Positions 56,329 through 64,000 of a DNA stretch of 64,000 nt are shown one piece after another. Within the stretch, counting starts at the first letter, position 1; every line of letters starts with the position of its first letter. This stretch comes from Vibrio sp. BS-M-Sm-2 (GTDB lineage Bacteria; Pseudomonadota; Gammaproteobacteria; Enterobacterales; Vibrionaceae), in contig NZ_CP167894.1 of NCBI RefSeq assembly GCF_041504345.1, positions 1-64,000 on the forward strand. Direction: 5' to 3'. The translations under genes and the position numbers were made by a program. The notes under the pieces were generated by a model. The model was not told the origin of the DNA and searched no databases. It was given only the letters and a program-made list of their open reading frames with translations.

Positions 56329-57339
56329 ATGCTTTACCGTCTAGCCAGAACTGGCTTTTTCCAACTTGATGCCGAAAAGGCACATGATCTAGCAATTCAA
56401 AATTTCAAACGCTTCACAGGCACGCCTATTGATCTTTTGTATCGCCAACAATTACCTCACCGACCTGTAGAGTGCATGGGTCTTACTTTTAAAAACCCAG
56501 TTGGCCTTGCTGCCGGCCTAGATAAAAACGGCGAATGTATTGATGCGTTTGGTGCAATGGGTTTTGGTTTCGTAGAAGTAGGGACTGTTACTCCGCGTCC
56601 GCAAGCGGGTAACGACAAACCTCGTTTGTTCCGTCTTGTTGAAGCTGAAGGTATCATCAACCGCATGGGTTTTAATAACCTAGGCGTTGATAACCTTGTT
56701 GAGAATGTTAAGAAGTCGAACTACGACGGCATCTTAGGCATCAACATCGGTAAGAACAAAGACACACCAATTGAAAAGGGCGCTGAAGATTACTTGATCT
56801 GTATGGAGAAGGTATATCAATACGCTGGTTACATTGCTGTGAACATCTCTTCACCAAACACTCCAGGACTTCGTTCTCTTCAATACGGCGAAGCACTAGA
56901 CGATCTATTGTCTGAACTGAAAACGAAACAATCTGAACTAGAAGAGAAGCATGGTAAATATGTTCCTCTTGCTCTTAAGATTGCTCCGGATCTAAGTGAC
57001 GATGAAATCAGCCAAATTTGTGAATCATTGATCAAAAATAAGATCGATGGTGTGATCGCAACGAACACAACATTGGATCGTTCAATCGTTGAAGGCATGA
57101 AACATTGCGATGAAGCAGGTGGCCTAAGTGGACGTCCTGTTCAATCTCGCAGTACTGAAGTAGTTCGTAAACTTCACGAAGAGCTGGGTGACAAACTGCC
57201 GATCATTGGAGTAGGTGGTGTTGACTCATATGTTGCTGCAAAAGAGAAAATGATGGCAGGCGCTAAGCTTGTACAAGTTTACTCTGGTTTCATTTACAAA
57301 GGTCCAGGCCTTGTAGGCGACATCGTTAAAAATCTTTAA
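56329..57339 (+). CDS. pyrD: Dihydroorotate dehydrogenase (quinone), class 2
   Basis: This is the membrane-associated flavoenzyme of pyrimidine synthesis that oxidises dihydroorotate to orotate with quinone as acceptor. The 336 residues equal the E. coli length. The N-terminal helical quinone-binding domain ([20 protein letters not shown]) marks class 2. The FMN barrel has [45 protein letters not shown], the catalytic-serine loop [11 protein letters not shown] and [20 protein letters not shown] precedes the ATG. zapC follows after a terminator. Confidence 0.97.
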   Translation: MLYRLARTGFFQLDAEKAHDLAIQNFKRFTGTPIDLLYRQQLPHRPVECMGLTFKNPVGLAAGLDKNGECIDAFGAMGFGFVEVGTVTPRPQAGNDKPRLFRLVEAEGIINRMGFNNLGVDNLVENVKKSNYDGILGINIGKNKDTPIEKGAEDYLICMEKVYQYAGYIAVNISSPNTPGLRSLQYGEALDDLLSELKTKQSELEEKHGKYVPLALKIAPDLSDDEISQICESLIKNKIDGVIATNTTLDRSIVEGMKHCDEAGGLSGRPVQSRSTEVVRKLHEELGDKLPIIGVGGVDSYVAAKEKMMAGAKLVQVYSGFIYKGPGLVGDIVKNL

Positions 57340-57435
57340 ACGGCAAGACGCTTTTATTTCTGAAAAGCGACAATCTGGCATCGTCTTAATAAAAGAGACA
57401 CTGTAACTCACTGAGTTGTAGAGAAAAGCGACAAG

Positions 57436-57463
57436 AAAGAGGAATTCATTTCCTCTTTTTTTT
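57436..57463 (+). terminator. Terminator after pyrD
   Basis: The stem AAGAGGAA / TTCCTCTT is followed by a run of T, about 95 bp past the pyrD stop. Confidence 0.88.
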
Positions 57464-57544
57464 GCCTATTGCTCAGTAAAATTACTGTAATTGAAGGTAA
57501 TTTTGCGTTTTACCTAATGGAATGGTTCAACAGTGTGAGACGAA

Positions 57545-58093
57545 ATGATGCTTAAACCTAGCGATACATGGAGTTGGTATTACGATGAGCAGCAATGTTC
57601 ATTAATGCTAAACCTCGGAGAGGATATGATTTTCAAAACGAATCTGGTCCGTAATAAGCTGGTGGACTGCGCGTTTAGAGATAATGAATTCACCGTTGAT
57701 GACGCATCTTCATACCAAACCTTCAAAGAACAAATTTCTGGCTTAGAACTGTCTGAGCCTCGCCAAGCTGAACTTGCACTCTATTGTGTGGCAGCAAAGC
57801 GCTTCCATAAGCCTGTACAGCCTAAGAGTTGGTTCTTCGACTCACAAGGCACTGGCCATGAATATCCTCAAGAAGGGGATATTGTACAAATGAATAACGA
57901 GCATAGCTTAGGGTATTTCATTGTATTAGAAGTGGGAGAGTGTGCGAGCCTATGTGCATTTGTCGACCTAGAAGAGTTCCTATTAACGCCTTCAAAAGGG
58001 CTGCGATTTGGAGACTCAATCAAGGTGATGCACGATAGAATGGTAGACGCGAACGCTATCCTTCATCAAGCACACATAGCGATGGTGGGTTAA
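57545..58093 (+). CDS. zapC: Cell division protein ZapC
   Basis: ZapC is a cytosolic FtsZ-associated protein that promotes bundling of FtsZ filaments at mid-cell. The 182 residues match E. coli ZapC in length (180) and in KPSDTWSWYYDEQQ, DNEFTVDDASSYQTF, QAELALYCVAAKRF, KPKSW-like QPKSWFF and LRFGDSIKVMHDRM. It lies between pyrD and rlmL, as in E. coli (pyrD-zapC-ycbX-rlmL), with ycbX missing. Two consecutive ATG codons open the frame, so the start could be one codon later. Confidence 0.94.
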   Translation: MMLKPSDTWSWYYDEQQCSLMLNLGEDMIFKTNLVRNKLVDCAFRDNEFTVDDASSYQTFKEQISGLELSEPRQAELALYCVAAKRFHKPVQPKSWFFDSQGTGHEYPQEGDIVQMNNEHSLGYFIVLEVGECASLCAFVDLEEFLLTPSKGLRFGDSIKVMHDRMVDANAILHQAHIAMVG

Positions 58094-58600
58094 CCTCCAA
58101 TCTAGTACATCATTTCTACCACGCATCGCAGCACACAAGCGTATAAACCTTCCTCAGAATCGGCTTAATAGCCGATTTTTTTGTGCCTAAAAAACCTCAC
58201 CCTGATAAATACATCACTGCTTAACCATTTAAATAGTGAACTTACGACTATTTTTTCACCTTAATTTCTGCCTGTTTTCATCACCAGAAGAGTAAATTCC
58301 CCGTCTTTATTCCCTGTTTATGGTCTTTTGTAGCTAAATTTCACCCATAAATTACCACTGGTATATACCAATTTTAAAGTGAATATAAATTCACACTGCT
58401 ACTTTGGTTAAGAAATGGTCCGAAATGGAGTTGGTTTGATAGGTCTTGTGTTCTAAGGGGATGTGGGTAAGCGATCGCTTCAAGACTGTGCATTTGCTAG
58501 CCAGTTAGTCGAAAGATTCAATGAAAAGACGTGTTTAGTGTGATGCTCTAGTTACAAATTCAGGTATAATCGAGCTCATTTTTATCAATAAAAGAACACT
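58094..58600 (+). promoter_or_regulatory. Intergenic region zapC to rlmL with palindromes and a -10 box
   Basis: This 507-bp AT-rich gap begins with the zapC terminator. It then shows the palindrome TGGTATATACCA at 58359-58370, followed closely by GTGAAT-ATAA-ATTCAC at 58379-58394, and a TATAAT -10 box at 58565-58570, 30 bp ahead of rlmL. No convincing -35 box matches it. I saw no gene or RNA. The size and symmetry suggest regulation or a lost gene (E. coli has ycbX at this place). Confidence 0.5.
58157..58182 (+). terminator. Terminator after zapC
   Basis: The stem AATCGGCT / AGCCGATT has a TAAT loop and is followed by T residues. Confidence 0.88.
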
Positions 58601-60721
58601 ATGAATCAATATCTAGCGGTTACCTCAAACGGCCTTGAGAATTTATTAGTTGAAGAACTAACCCAACTAGGGATTACAAACGCAAAACCTGTTCAAGCAG
58701 GTGTTAAATTCAAAGCGACCAATGAGCAAATTTATCGTTGTTGTTTGTGGAGCCGTTTGGCTTCTCGATTTGTACGTGTCCTTTCTGAATTCACTTGTAT
58801 GGACGACATGGATTTGTACCTATCAACCACTGCGGTTAACTGGGTAAATCAATTCCATAGCTCTAAGCGTTTTGTTGTTGACTTCAATGGTACGAACAAC
58901 GAAATCCGTAATAGCCAATACGGTGCGATGAAAGTAAAAGATGCCGTTGTCGATTGCTTCGAGAAGAAGTCTTTGCCTCGTCCTTCTATCAGCAAAGAGA
59001 ACCCAGATGTTCGTATTCACGTTCGTCTACACCGTGATAAAGCGATTCTTGGTGTTGATATGGTGGGTAGCGGTCTTCACCAACGTGGTTACCGTCCAGA
59101 ATCAGGTCGTGCTCCGCTGCGTGAAACGCTAGCTGCTGCAATCCTTCTTCGTAGTGGTTGGGATGCAACGAAACCTTTCTTAGACCCTATGTGTGGTTCA
59201 GGTACGTTAGTGATTGAAGCTGCAATGATGGCTGCAAACCTAGCACCAGGTGTTAAACGTCAGAAATGGTGCTTTGAATCACTAGAAGATTTCGAACCTG
59301 AGCTTTGGGCTGAAGTTAAAGCAGAAGCTAACGTTCAAGGCCGTCGTGGCGTTAAGAAAGTCGAATGTAAGTTCTATGGCTACGATAATGATGAACGCAT
59401 GATCAAAACAGCGCGTGATAACGCTCGCCGTGCTGGTGTTGAAGAGTTAATTGAATTCGAAGTAGGTGATGCTGCAAAACTTAAGCGTCCTACAGAGTTT
59501 ACTGATGGTGTGATTGTTTCTAACCCACCTTACGGTGAGCGTCTCGGTACAGAGCCGGGTCTAATTGCACTTTACACGGCATTCGGTGCACAACTTAAAG
59601 CTGAGTTTGGTGGCTGCAACGCGTCTATCTTCTCTAGTTCAGACGAACTACTTAGCTGCTTACGCATGCGTGCAGACAAACAGTTCAAATTGAATAACGG
59701 TGCGTTACCGTGTCACCAAAAGAACTACTCAATTTCAGATCGTCCGATGTCAGAGCGCCCAACAGGCGAACAAGAACAATTGATTGCACCTGATTTCGCG
59801 AACCGTCTTAAAAAGAACATCGGTAAAATTGGCAAGTGGGCTAAGAAAGAGCAGTTAGATTGTTACCGTATCTATGATGCTGACTTACCTGAATACAATG
59901 TAGCGATTGATGTATACCCAGGTCACCTTGTGATTCAGGAATATGCAGCGCCTAAAGATGTACCGGAAGAGAAGGCAAAACGTCGCTTAACCGATATCAT
60001 CCGTGCTTCTATTCAAGTAACAGGCGTTGAAGCAAATAACGTGGTTCTTAAGGTTCGTCAGAAGCAGAAAGGCCGTTCTCAATACCAGAAGATGGCTCAA
60101 GACTCGTCTAACCTAGAAGTGAACGAATACGGCGTTAAGCTGATTGTTAATCTTCATGATTACCTAGATACAGGCTTGTTCCTAGATCATAAGATTACTC
60201 GTCGTCGCATCGGCGAGATGGCTGCAGGTAAAGATTTCCTAAACCTGTTCGCTTACACAGGTAGTGCATCTGTTCATGCTGCTGTCGGTGGCGCACGCTC
60301 TACAACAACGGTTGATATGTCGAATACCTACCTTGAGTGGGCAAAGCAGAACATGGAGCTTAATGGCCGAGTTGGTCGCCAACATCAGTTTGTTCAAGCT
60401 GACTGCTTACAGTGGTTGGTTAAAGAGCAGGGTTCTTACGACCTGATCTTTATTGATCCACCTACGTTCTCAAACTCAAAGCGTATGGATCAATCTTTCG
60501 ATGTTCAACGTGATCACATTCAGTTGATGGAAAACCTCAAGCGTCTTCTTCGTGAAGAAGGCACGATTGTGTTCTCTAACAACAAACGTCACTTCAAAAT
60601 GGATCTAGAAGGTCTAGAAGCGTTAGGCCTTAAAGCTCAGAATATCTCAGCTAAGACGCTTCCATTGGACTTCTCTCGCAATAAGCACATTCATAACTGC
60701 TGGTTGATTACTCATAAGTAG
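58601..60721 (+). CDS. rlmL: Bifunctional 23S rRNA methyltransferase RlmL/RlmK
   Basis: This two-headed enzyme makes m2G2445 and m7G2069 in 23S rRNA. The 706 residues hold an N-terminal ferredoxin-like and THUMP region (about 1-160). The RlmL methyltransferase domain follows with the SAM loop [15 protein letters not shown] and catalytic [10 protein letters not shown]. The C-terminal RlmK methyltransferase domain has [15 protein letters not shown] and [14 protein letters not shown]. coli RlmKL is 702 residues and is likewise a fusion. Downstream genes lie close by (a 25-bp gap), so the thioredoxin-fold protein and uup probably share its transcript. Confidence 0.97.
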   Translation: MNQYLAVTSNGLENLLVEELTQLGITNAKPVQAGVKFKATNEQIYRCCLWSRLASRFVRVLSEFTCMDDMDLYLSTTAVNWVNQFHSSKRFVVDFNGTNNEIRNSQYGAMKVKDAVVDCFEKKSLPRPSISKENPDVRIHVRLHRDKAILGVDMVGSGLHQRGYRPESGRAPLRETLAAAILLRSGWDATKPFLDPMCGSGTLVIEAAMMAANLAPGVKRQKWCFESLEDFEPELWAEVKAEANVQGRRGVKKVECKFYGYDNDERMIKTARDNARRAGVEELIEFEVGDAAKLKRPTEFTDGVIVSNPPYGERLGTEPGLIALYTAFGAQLKAEFGGCNASIFSSSDELLSCLRMRADKQFKLNNGALPCHQKNYSISDRPMSERPTGEQEQLIAPDFANRLKKNIGKIGKWAKKEQLDCYRIYDADLPEYNVAIDVYPGHLVIQEYAAPKDVPEEKAKRRLTDIIRASIQVTGVEANNVVLKVRQKQKGRSQYQKMAQDSSNLEVNEYGVKLIVNLHDYLDTGLFLDHKITRRRIGEMAAGKDFLNLFAYTGSASVHAAVGGARSTTTVDMSNTYLEWAKQNMELNGRVGRQHQFVQADCLQWLVKEQGSYDLIFIDPPTFSNSKRMDQSFDVQRDHIQLMENLKRLLREEGTIVFSNNKRHFKMDLEGLEALGLKAQNISAKTLPLDFSRNKHIHNCWLITHK

Positions 60722-60746
60722 TTAAGAGATTGTATAAGGATATATA

Positions 60747-61007
60747 GTGCTGACTCTCTACAGTACAGAAGGGTGCCATCTATGTGAGATGGCATTCCAA
60801 CTCACGGAACAGTTAAATATTAGCCATCACGTCAACGTTGTCGACATTGCATTCGATGATGAGCTCTTTTCCCGTTACGGGGTCACTATTCCTGTGCTCA
60901 AATTTGAAAGCTCTGACCTTTCTCAAAGCTCAGAGCTTAACTGGCCATTTGGCTTGTTAGAACTTAATGATTGGTTAAAGAAAAATGGCATTACTTACAA
61001 TTCATAA
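60747..61007 (+). CDS. Glutaredoxin-like thioredoxin-fold protein
   Basis: This small 86-residue protein has the redox motif CHLC in LYSTEGCHLCEMAF and the cis-proline motif VTIPVL, as in the glutaredoxin-like DUF836 family. It could act as a dithiol reductant; its substrate is unknown. The start is a GTG with AAGGA upstream. The end of the gene overlaps the first 23 bp of uup, so translation of the two is probably coupled. This arrangement between rlmL and uup is common in Vibrio. Confidence 0.88.
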   Translation: MLTLYSTEGCHLCEMAFQLTEQLNISHHVNVVDIAFDDELFSRYGVTIPVLKFESSDLSQSSELNWPFGLLELNDWLKKNGITYNS

Positions 61008-62901
61008 TGGGCAATTAGCGTTTGGCGATCACCCATTATTAGATCGTGCGGACTTTGCGCTGCAAGAAAACGAACGTGTGTGTTTGGTAGGGCGCAATGG
61101 TGCAGGTAAGTCTACATTGATGAAAATCCTGTCTGGGAACATCATCATGGACGACGGCAAGATGCAAATAACACAAGATGTGGTTGTATCTCGCCTTGAG
61201 CAAGATCCACCGCGTAATGAAGAAGGCACCGTTTATGATTACGTTGCTGGTGGCCTAGCGGAAATTGGTGAACAGTTGAAGATCTATCATGATCTTCTGG
61301 ATCTCATTGGTACTGACCCGAGCGAAAAGAACCTAAACCGTCTTACTCGCGTTCAAGAGCAACTGGATCATGCGAATGCATGGCGCTTTGAAGATCGCGT
61401 AAGTAACGTATTAGCGGCACTTAAACTGACTGCTGAAACAAAGCTGACGGATCTATCTGGTGGTTGGCAACGTAAAGCGGCCCTTGCTCGTGCACTTGTA
61501 TGTGACCCAGACGTTTTACTTCTAGACGAACCGACTAACCACTTGGATGTTGCGACTATTGAATGGTTAGAAGGCTTCCTGAAAGACTTCCGTGGTTCAA
61601 TTATCTTTATCTCGCATGACCGTGCTTTCATCAAATCGATGGCAACACGCATTGTTGATCTTGATCGCGGCAAACTAAGCTCGTTTCCAGGTGATTACGA
61701 AAACTACCTAGTTGAAAAAGAAGAAGCGCTACGTGTTGAAGAGATGCAGAACGCGGAATTCGATAAGAAGCTCGCTCAGGAAGAAGTATGGATTCGTCAG
61801 GGTATTAAAGCTCGTCGAACTCGTAACGAAGGCCGTGTACGTGCGCTTAAGAAGCTACGTGAAGAACGTTTGAATCGTCGTGAAGTGCAAGGAAAAGCGA
61901 TCATCCAAATCGACGATGGCCAGCGTTCAGGCAAGATTGTATTTGAAGCTGAGAACATTAACTTTGGCTTCGAAGGCAAAGAGATTGTTAAAGACTTCAG
62001 CTTCAACATTATGCGTGGCGATCGTATCGCTCTTATTGGACCTAACGGTTGTGGTAAGAGTACGGTACTTAAACTGCTTCTTGATCAGCTTAAGCCAGAT
62101 TCAGGTCGTCTGCATTGCGGTACTAAGCTTGAAGTCGCTTACTTCGACCAATACCGTGAAATCCTAGACCCTGAGAAGTCTGTAATTGATAACCTAGCGG
62201 ATGGTAAGCAAGAAGTCACTGTAGGCGGCCGAGAGCGTCATGCACTAAGCTACTTACAAGATTTCTTATTCTCTCCAAAACGTGCTCGTACTCCTGTTAA
62301 AGCACTATCTGGTGGTGAGAAAAACCGCCTGTTATTAGCTCGTATCTTCCTTAAGTCGAACAACTTATTGATTCTTGATGAACCAACCAACGATCTAGAT
62401 ATCGAAACTTTGGAACTTTTAGAAGATTTGCTTGCCAACTATCAGGGTACGCTTCTTTTAGTGAGCCACGATCGTCAGTTTGTTGATAACACAGTTATGA
62501 CAAGTTGGATCTTCGAAGGTAACGGTGTGATTGAAGAATTTGTTGGCGGCTATCACGATGCTCAGCAGCAAAGAAAGCAAGCATTAGAGTACCGACAGGT
62601 TGAAAAGCCATCAAAGCCTGAGAAAGTAGTTGAGGAAACTCCCAAAACTGCGCCAGCTAAGGCTAAACCTAAGAAGTTATCGTATAAGCTACAACGAGAA
62701 CTAGAAGCGCTACCAATGCGTTTGGAAGAATTGGAAACTCAAATTGAAACTCTTCAGGAAGAAGTCAACGATCCAAGCTTCTTTTCAAAATCTGTAGAGC
62801 AGACACAACCAGTTTTAGATAAGCTATCTGCAGCAGAGCAGGAGCTTGAAGTTGCTTTTGAGCGCTGGGAAGAGCTCGAGGCACTACAACAGGAAAGTTA
62901 A
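60985..62901 (+). CDS. uup: ABC-F family ATPase Uup
   Basis: Uup is a cytosolic ABC-F ATPase with two fused ATP-binding domains and no membrane part. In E. coli it acts on ribosomes and affects precise transposon excision. The 638 residues show Walker A GRNGAGKST, signature LSGGWQRKAALARAL, DEPTNHLD, a linker, then Walker A GPNGCGKST, signature LSGGEKNRLLLARIF and DEPTNDLD. A C-terminal coiled coil (about 570-635, LEELETQIETLQEEV) is typical of Uup. It follows the glutaredoxin-like gene with an overlap. In E. coli uup also follows rlmL. Confidence 0.96.
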   Translation: MALLTIHNGQLAFGDHPLLDRADFALQENERVCLVGRNGAGKSTLMKILSGNIIMDDGKMQITQDVVVSRLEQDPPRNEEGTVYDYVAGGLAEIGEQLKIYHDLLDLIGTDPSEKNLNRLTRVQEQLDHANAWRFEDRVSNVLAALKLTAETKLTDLSGGWQRKAALARALVCDPDVLLLDEPTNHLDVATIEWLEGFLKDFRGSIIFISHDRAFIKSMATRIVDLDRGKLSSFPGDYENYLVEKEEALRVEEMQNAEFDKKLAQEEVWIRQGIKARRTRNEGRVRALKKLREERLNRREVQGKAIIQIDDGQRSGKIVFEAENINFGFEGKEIVKDFSFNIMRGDRIALIGPNGCGKSTVLKLLLDQLKPDSGRLHCGTKLEVAYFDQYREILDPEKSVIDNLADGKQEVTVGGRERHALSYLQDFLFSPKRARTPVKALSGGEKNRLLLARIFLKSNNLLILDEPTNDLDIETLELLEDLLANYQGTLLLVSHDRQFVDNTVMTSWIFEGNGVIEEFVGGYHDAQQQRKQALEYRQVEKPSKPEKVVEETPKTAPAKAKPKKLSYKLQRELEALPMRLEELETQIETLQEEVNDPSFFSKSVEQTQPVLDKLSAAEQELEVAFERWEELEALQQES

Positions 62902-62910
62902 GAAGTAATA

Positions 62911-64000
62911 ATGACTTGTACTAAATTTAAATTAACAACAGTTGCAGCATTAGTCTTTGCTGCAACTAATGCGAATGCTGCGCTCTACCAAGTAGTAGAA
63001 GTTGCCACTCCTAGTTCAATTACGGGTGCTTCAGAAACCTTTGGAGTGGCAATTCAACCAGCGACGGTAACCGGAACAGAAAGTTGTTTTACTACCGGCA
63101 CTGTTGGTAATGTTGCATGTGGTGACTTTAAACTGGCTGGTGAAACTCGCGATACTCTTGAAGCTGTAAGTTATCGTGAAGAAGTTCCTTTCGCAATGGA
63201 CGCACCGTTCCAATATATTCAAGAGTTTGATGATTTCGAAAACTATTGTTACCGAGAGTTAAGATATTCTACTTGTGAGAGTTGGGCTCAAAATCGTTGG
63301 AATGATACGTGGAGCAAGGAAAGAAATGACTTGAGTTACGTAAATGCCAAAGCCTTTGTTGAAGGTGGTGAGACATTTACGACTCGAAATACTGTCATTA
63401 ACTCACTATATGCCAAATCTGCGACAGAAGTTGAGCCTTTGGGTGTTAAATCAGAAGGCGGTATCCGTAATAATGCCCTTCATACAGATTCAGTAGCTCC
63501 TGCAGGCTCTTCGGAAACTCGTGCATGGCGTGCGATAAAAGCGAGTGACGGCAAAGTTTACAATGTAGGTAGTGTCTCTGAAGAGTTTGATCCGACTGAT
63601 ACATCTGAACCAGATAAGGCCTTTGCTTCTAAAGCCGCTATTTGGGATGGCACCACAACAAAACAAATCGATTGGATACGAAGCGGCAATGCTCAACAGG
63701 GAGACTACTTTGCTCAAGGAAGTATGCGCTCAATTGTCGAGTCGAACTCTGTTTTTTACGGTGTAGGCTATAACACAGCAGATGGTAATGGTGATCTACA
63801 AGATATGAATGCCTCTGTATTCATCAGTAAATCTTTGGACCTAGCTGATAGCAATAACACATGGACAACTAGACAGATTAGCGGTGCAGAGGTTAAGTCT
63901 GGTTCATCGAATGACGATGCTAGATACAGTAACTCCGTTGCGACTGATATTAACCAGAATTTGTTTGCTGTTGGTTATTCTAAGCGTAATGGTTATGTGC
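62911..64000 (+). CDS. Exported DUF3466-type protein, 3' end outside window
   Basis: An open frame from the ATG at 62911 runs without a stop to the window edge, giving at least 363 residues. It begins nine bases after the uup stop, with AAGAAG as a weak ribosome site, so it may be cotranscribed. The product has a signal peptide, MTCTKFKLTTVAALVFAA, likely cut after ANA. A large secreted or surface domain follows with CYRELRYSTCESWAQNRW and repeated blade-like strands (KVYNVGSVSEEF, SVFYGVGYNTADGN, NLFAVGYSKRNGYV), which suggests a beta-propeller. The resemblance to the DUF3466 family is from memory. Function is unknown; the C terminus and any sorting signal lie beyond the window. Confidence 0.75.
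   Translation, partial: MTCTKFKLTTVAALVFAATNANAALYQVVEVATPSSITGASETFGVAIQPATVTGTESCFTTGTVGNVACGDFKLAGETRDTLEAVSYREEVPFAMDAPFQYIQEFDDFENYCYRELRYSTCESWAQNRWNDTWSKERNDLSYVNAKAFVEGGETFTTRNTVINSLYAKSATEVEPLGVKSEGGIRNNALHTDSVAPAGSSETRAWRAIKASDGKVYNVGSVSEEFDPTDTSEPDKAFASKAAIWDGTTTKQIDWIRSGNAQQGDYFAQGSMRSIVESNSVFYGVGYNTADGNGDLQDMNASVFISKSLDLADSNNTWTTRQISGAEVKSGSSNDDARYSNSVATDINQNLFAVGYSKRNGYV

Overview
The window looks like a stretch of Vibrio chromosome, probably the larger one and probably near the Splendidus group. That placement is inferred from protein similarity and gene order, not from a marker gene. Gene neighbourhoods are gammaproteobacterial: rlmI-acyP-tusE-yccA, msrC-proQ-prc with letA-letB-rsmF, and pyrD-zapC-rlmL-uup all match clusters known from Escherichia coli. 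A 1613-residue NAD-glutamate dehydrogenase beside pepN and pyrD is typical of Vibrio. No rRNA, tRNA, CRISPR array, phage or insertion sequence was seen.

Bases 1-19622 are the 3' part of one giant gene for a type I-secreted RTX adhesin. It opens inside an array of 48 apparently identical 312-bp units (104 residues each). These are followed by about 1,540 non-repeated residues: beta-sandwich domains, a PA14-like domain, a cadherin-like domain, RTX-like segments, a von Willebrand A domain with an inserted beta-rich segment, RTX nonapeptides and a C-terminal secretion region. The start of the gene lies upstream of the window. Its secretion machinery is not in view.

Bases 19697-24013 hold rlmI, a chemoreceptor, acyP, tusE and yccA. 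Bases 24309-28500 (minus) are an aapJQMP-type amino-acid ABC importer operon. Bases 28980-36050 hold a siroheme-synthase-like protein with a decayed methyltransferase tail, an aroH-like DAHP synthase followed by yajQ, a PEP-synthase-like protein that appears catalytically dead, a DUF4442 protein, an unrecognised membrane protein, an S1-domain protein and a possible small RNA.

Bases 36051-43400 (minus) carry rsmF and the letA-letB lipid-transport pair, with an ABC exporter gene upstream of letA. Bases 43490-47672 (plus) carry msrC, proQ, prc and an unknown exported protein. Bases 47891-58093 carry pepN, a DUF2835 gene under a near-perfect LexA box, the large NAD-glutamate dehydrogenase, pyrD behind an attenuator-like hairpin, and zapC. 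Bases 58601-64000 carry rlmL, a small thioredoxin-fold protein, uup and the start of a DUF3466-type exported protein.

Most of the window is housekeeping: rRNA methylation (RlmI, RsmF, RlmL), ribosome and RNA handling (Uup, ProQ), envelope maintenance (LetAB, Prc, YccA) and amino-acid or nucleotide metabolism (AapJQMP, AroH, GDH, PepN, PyrD). The accessory and least explained items are the adhesin repeat array, the two decayed enzymes, the LexA-controlled small gene, and several RNA hairpins placed at gene starts.
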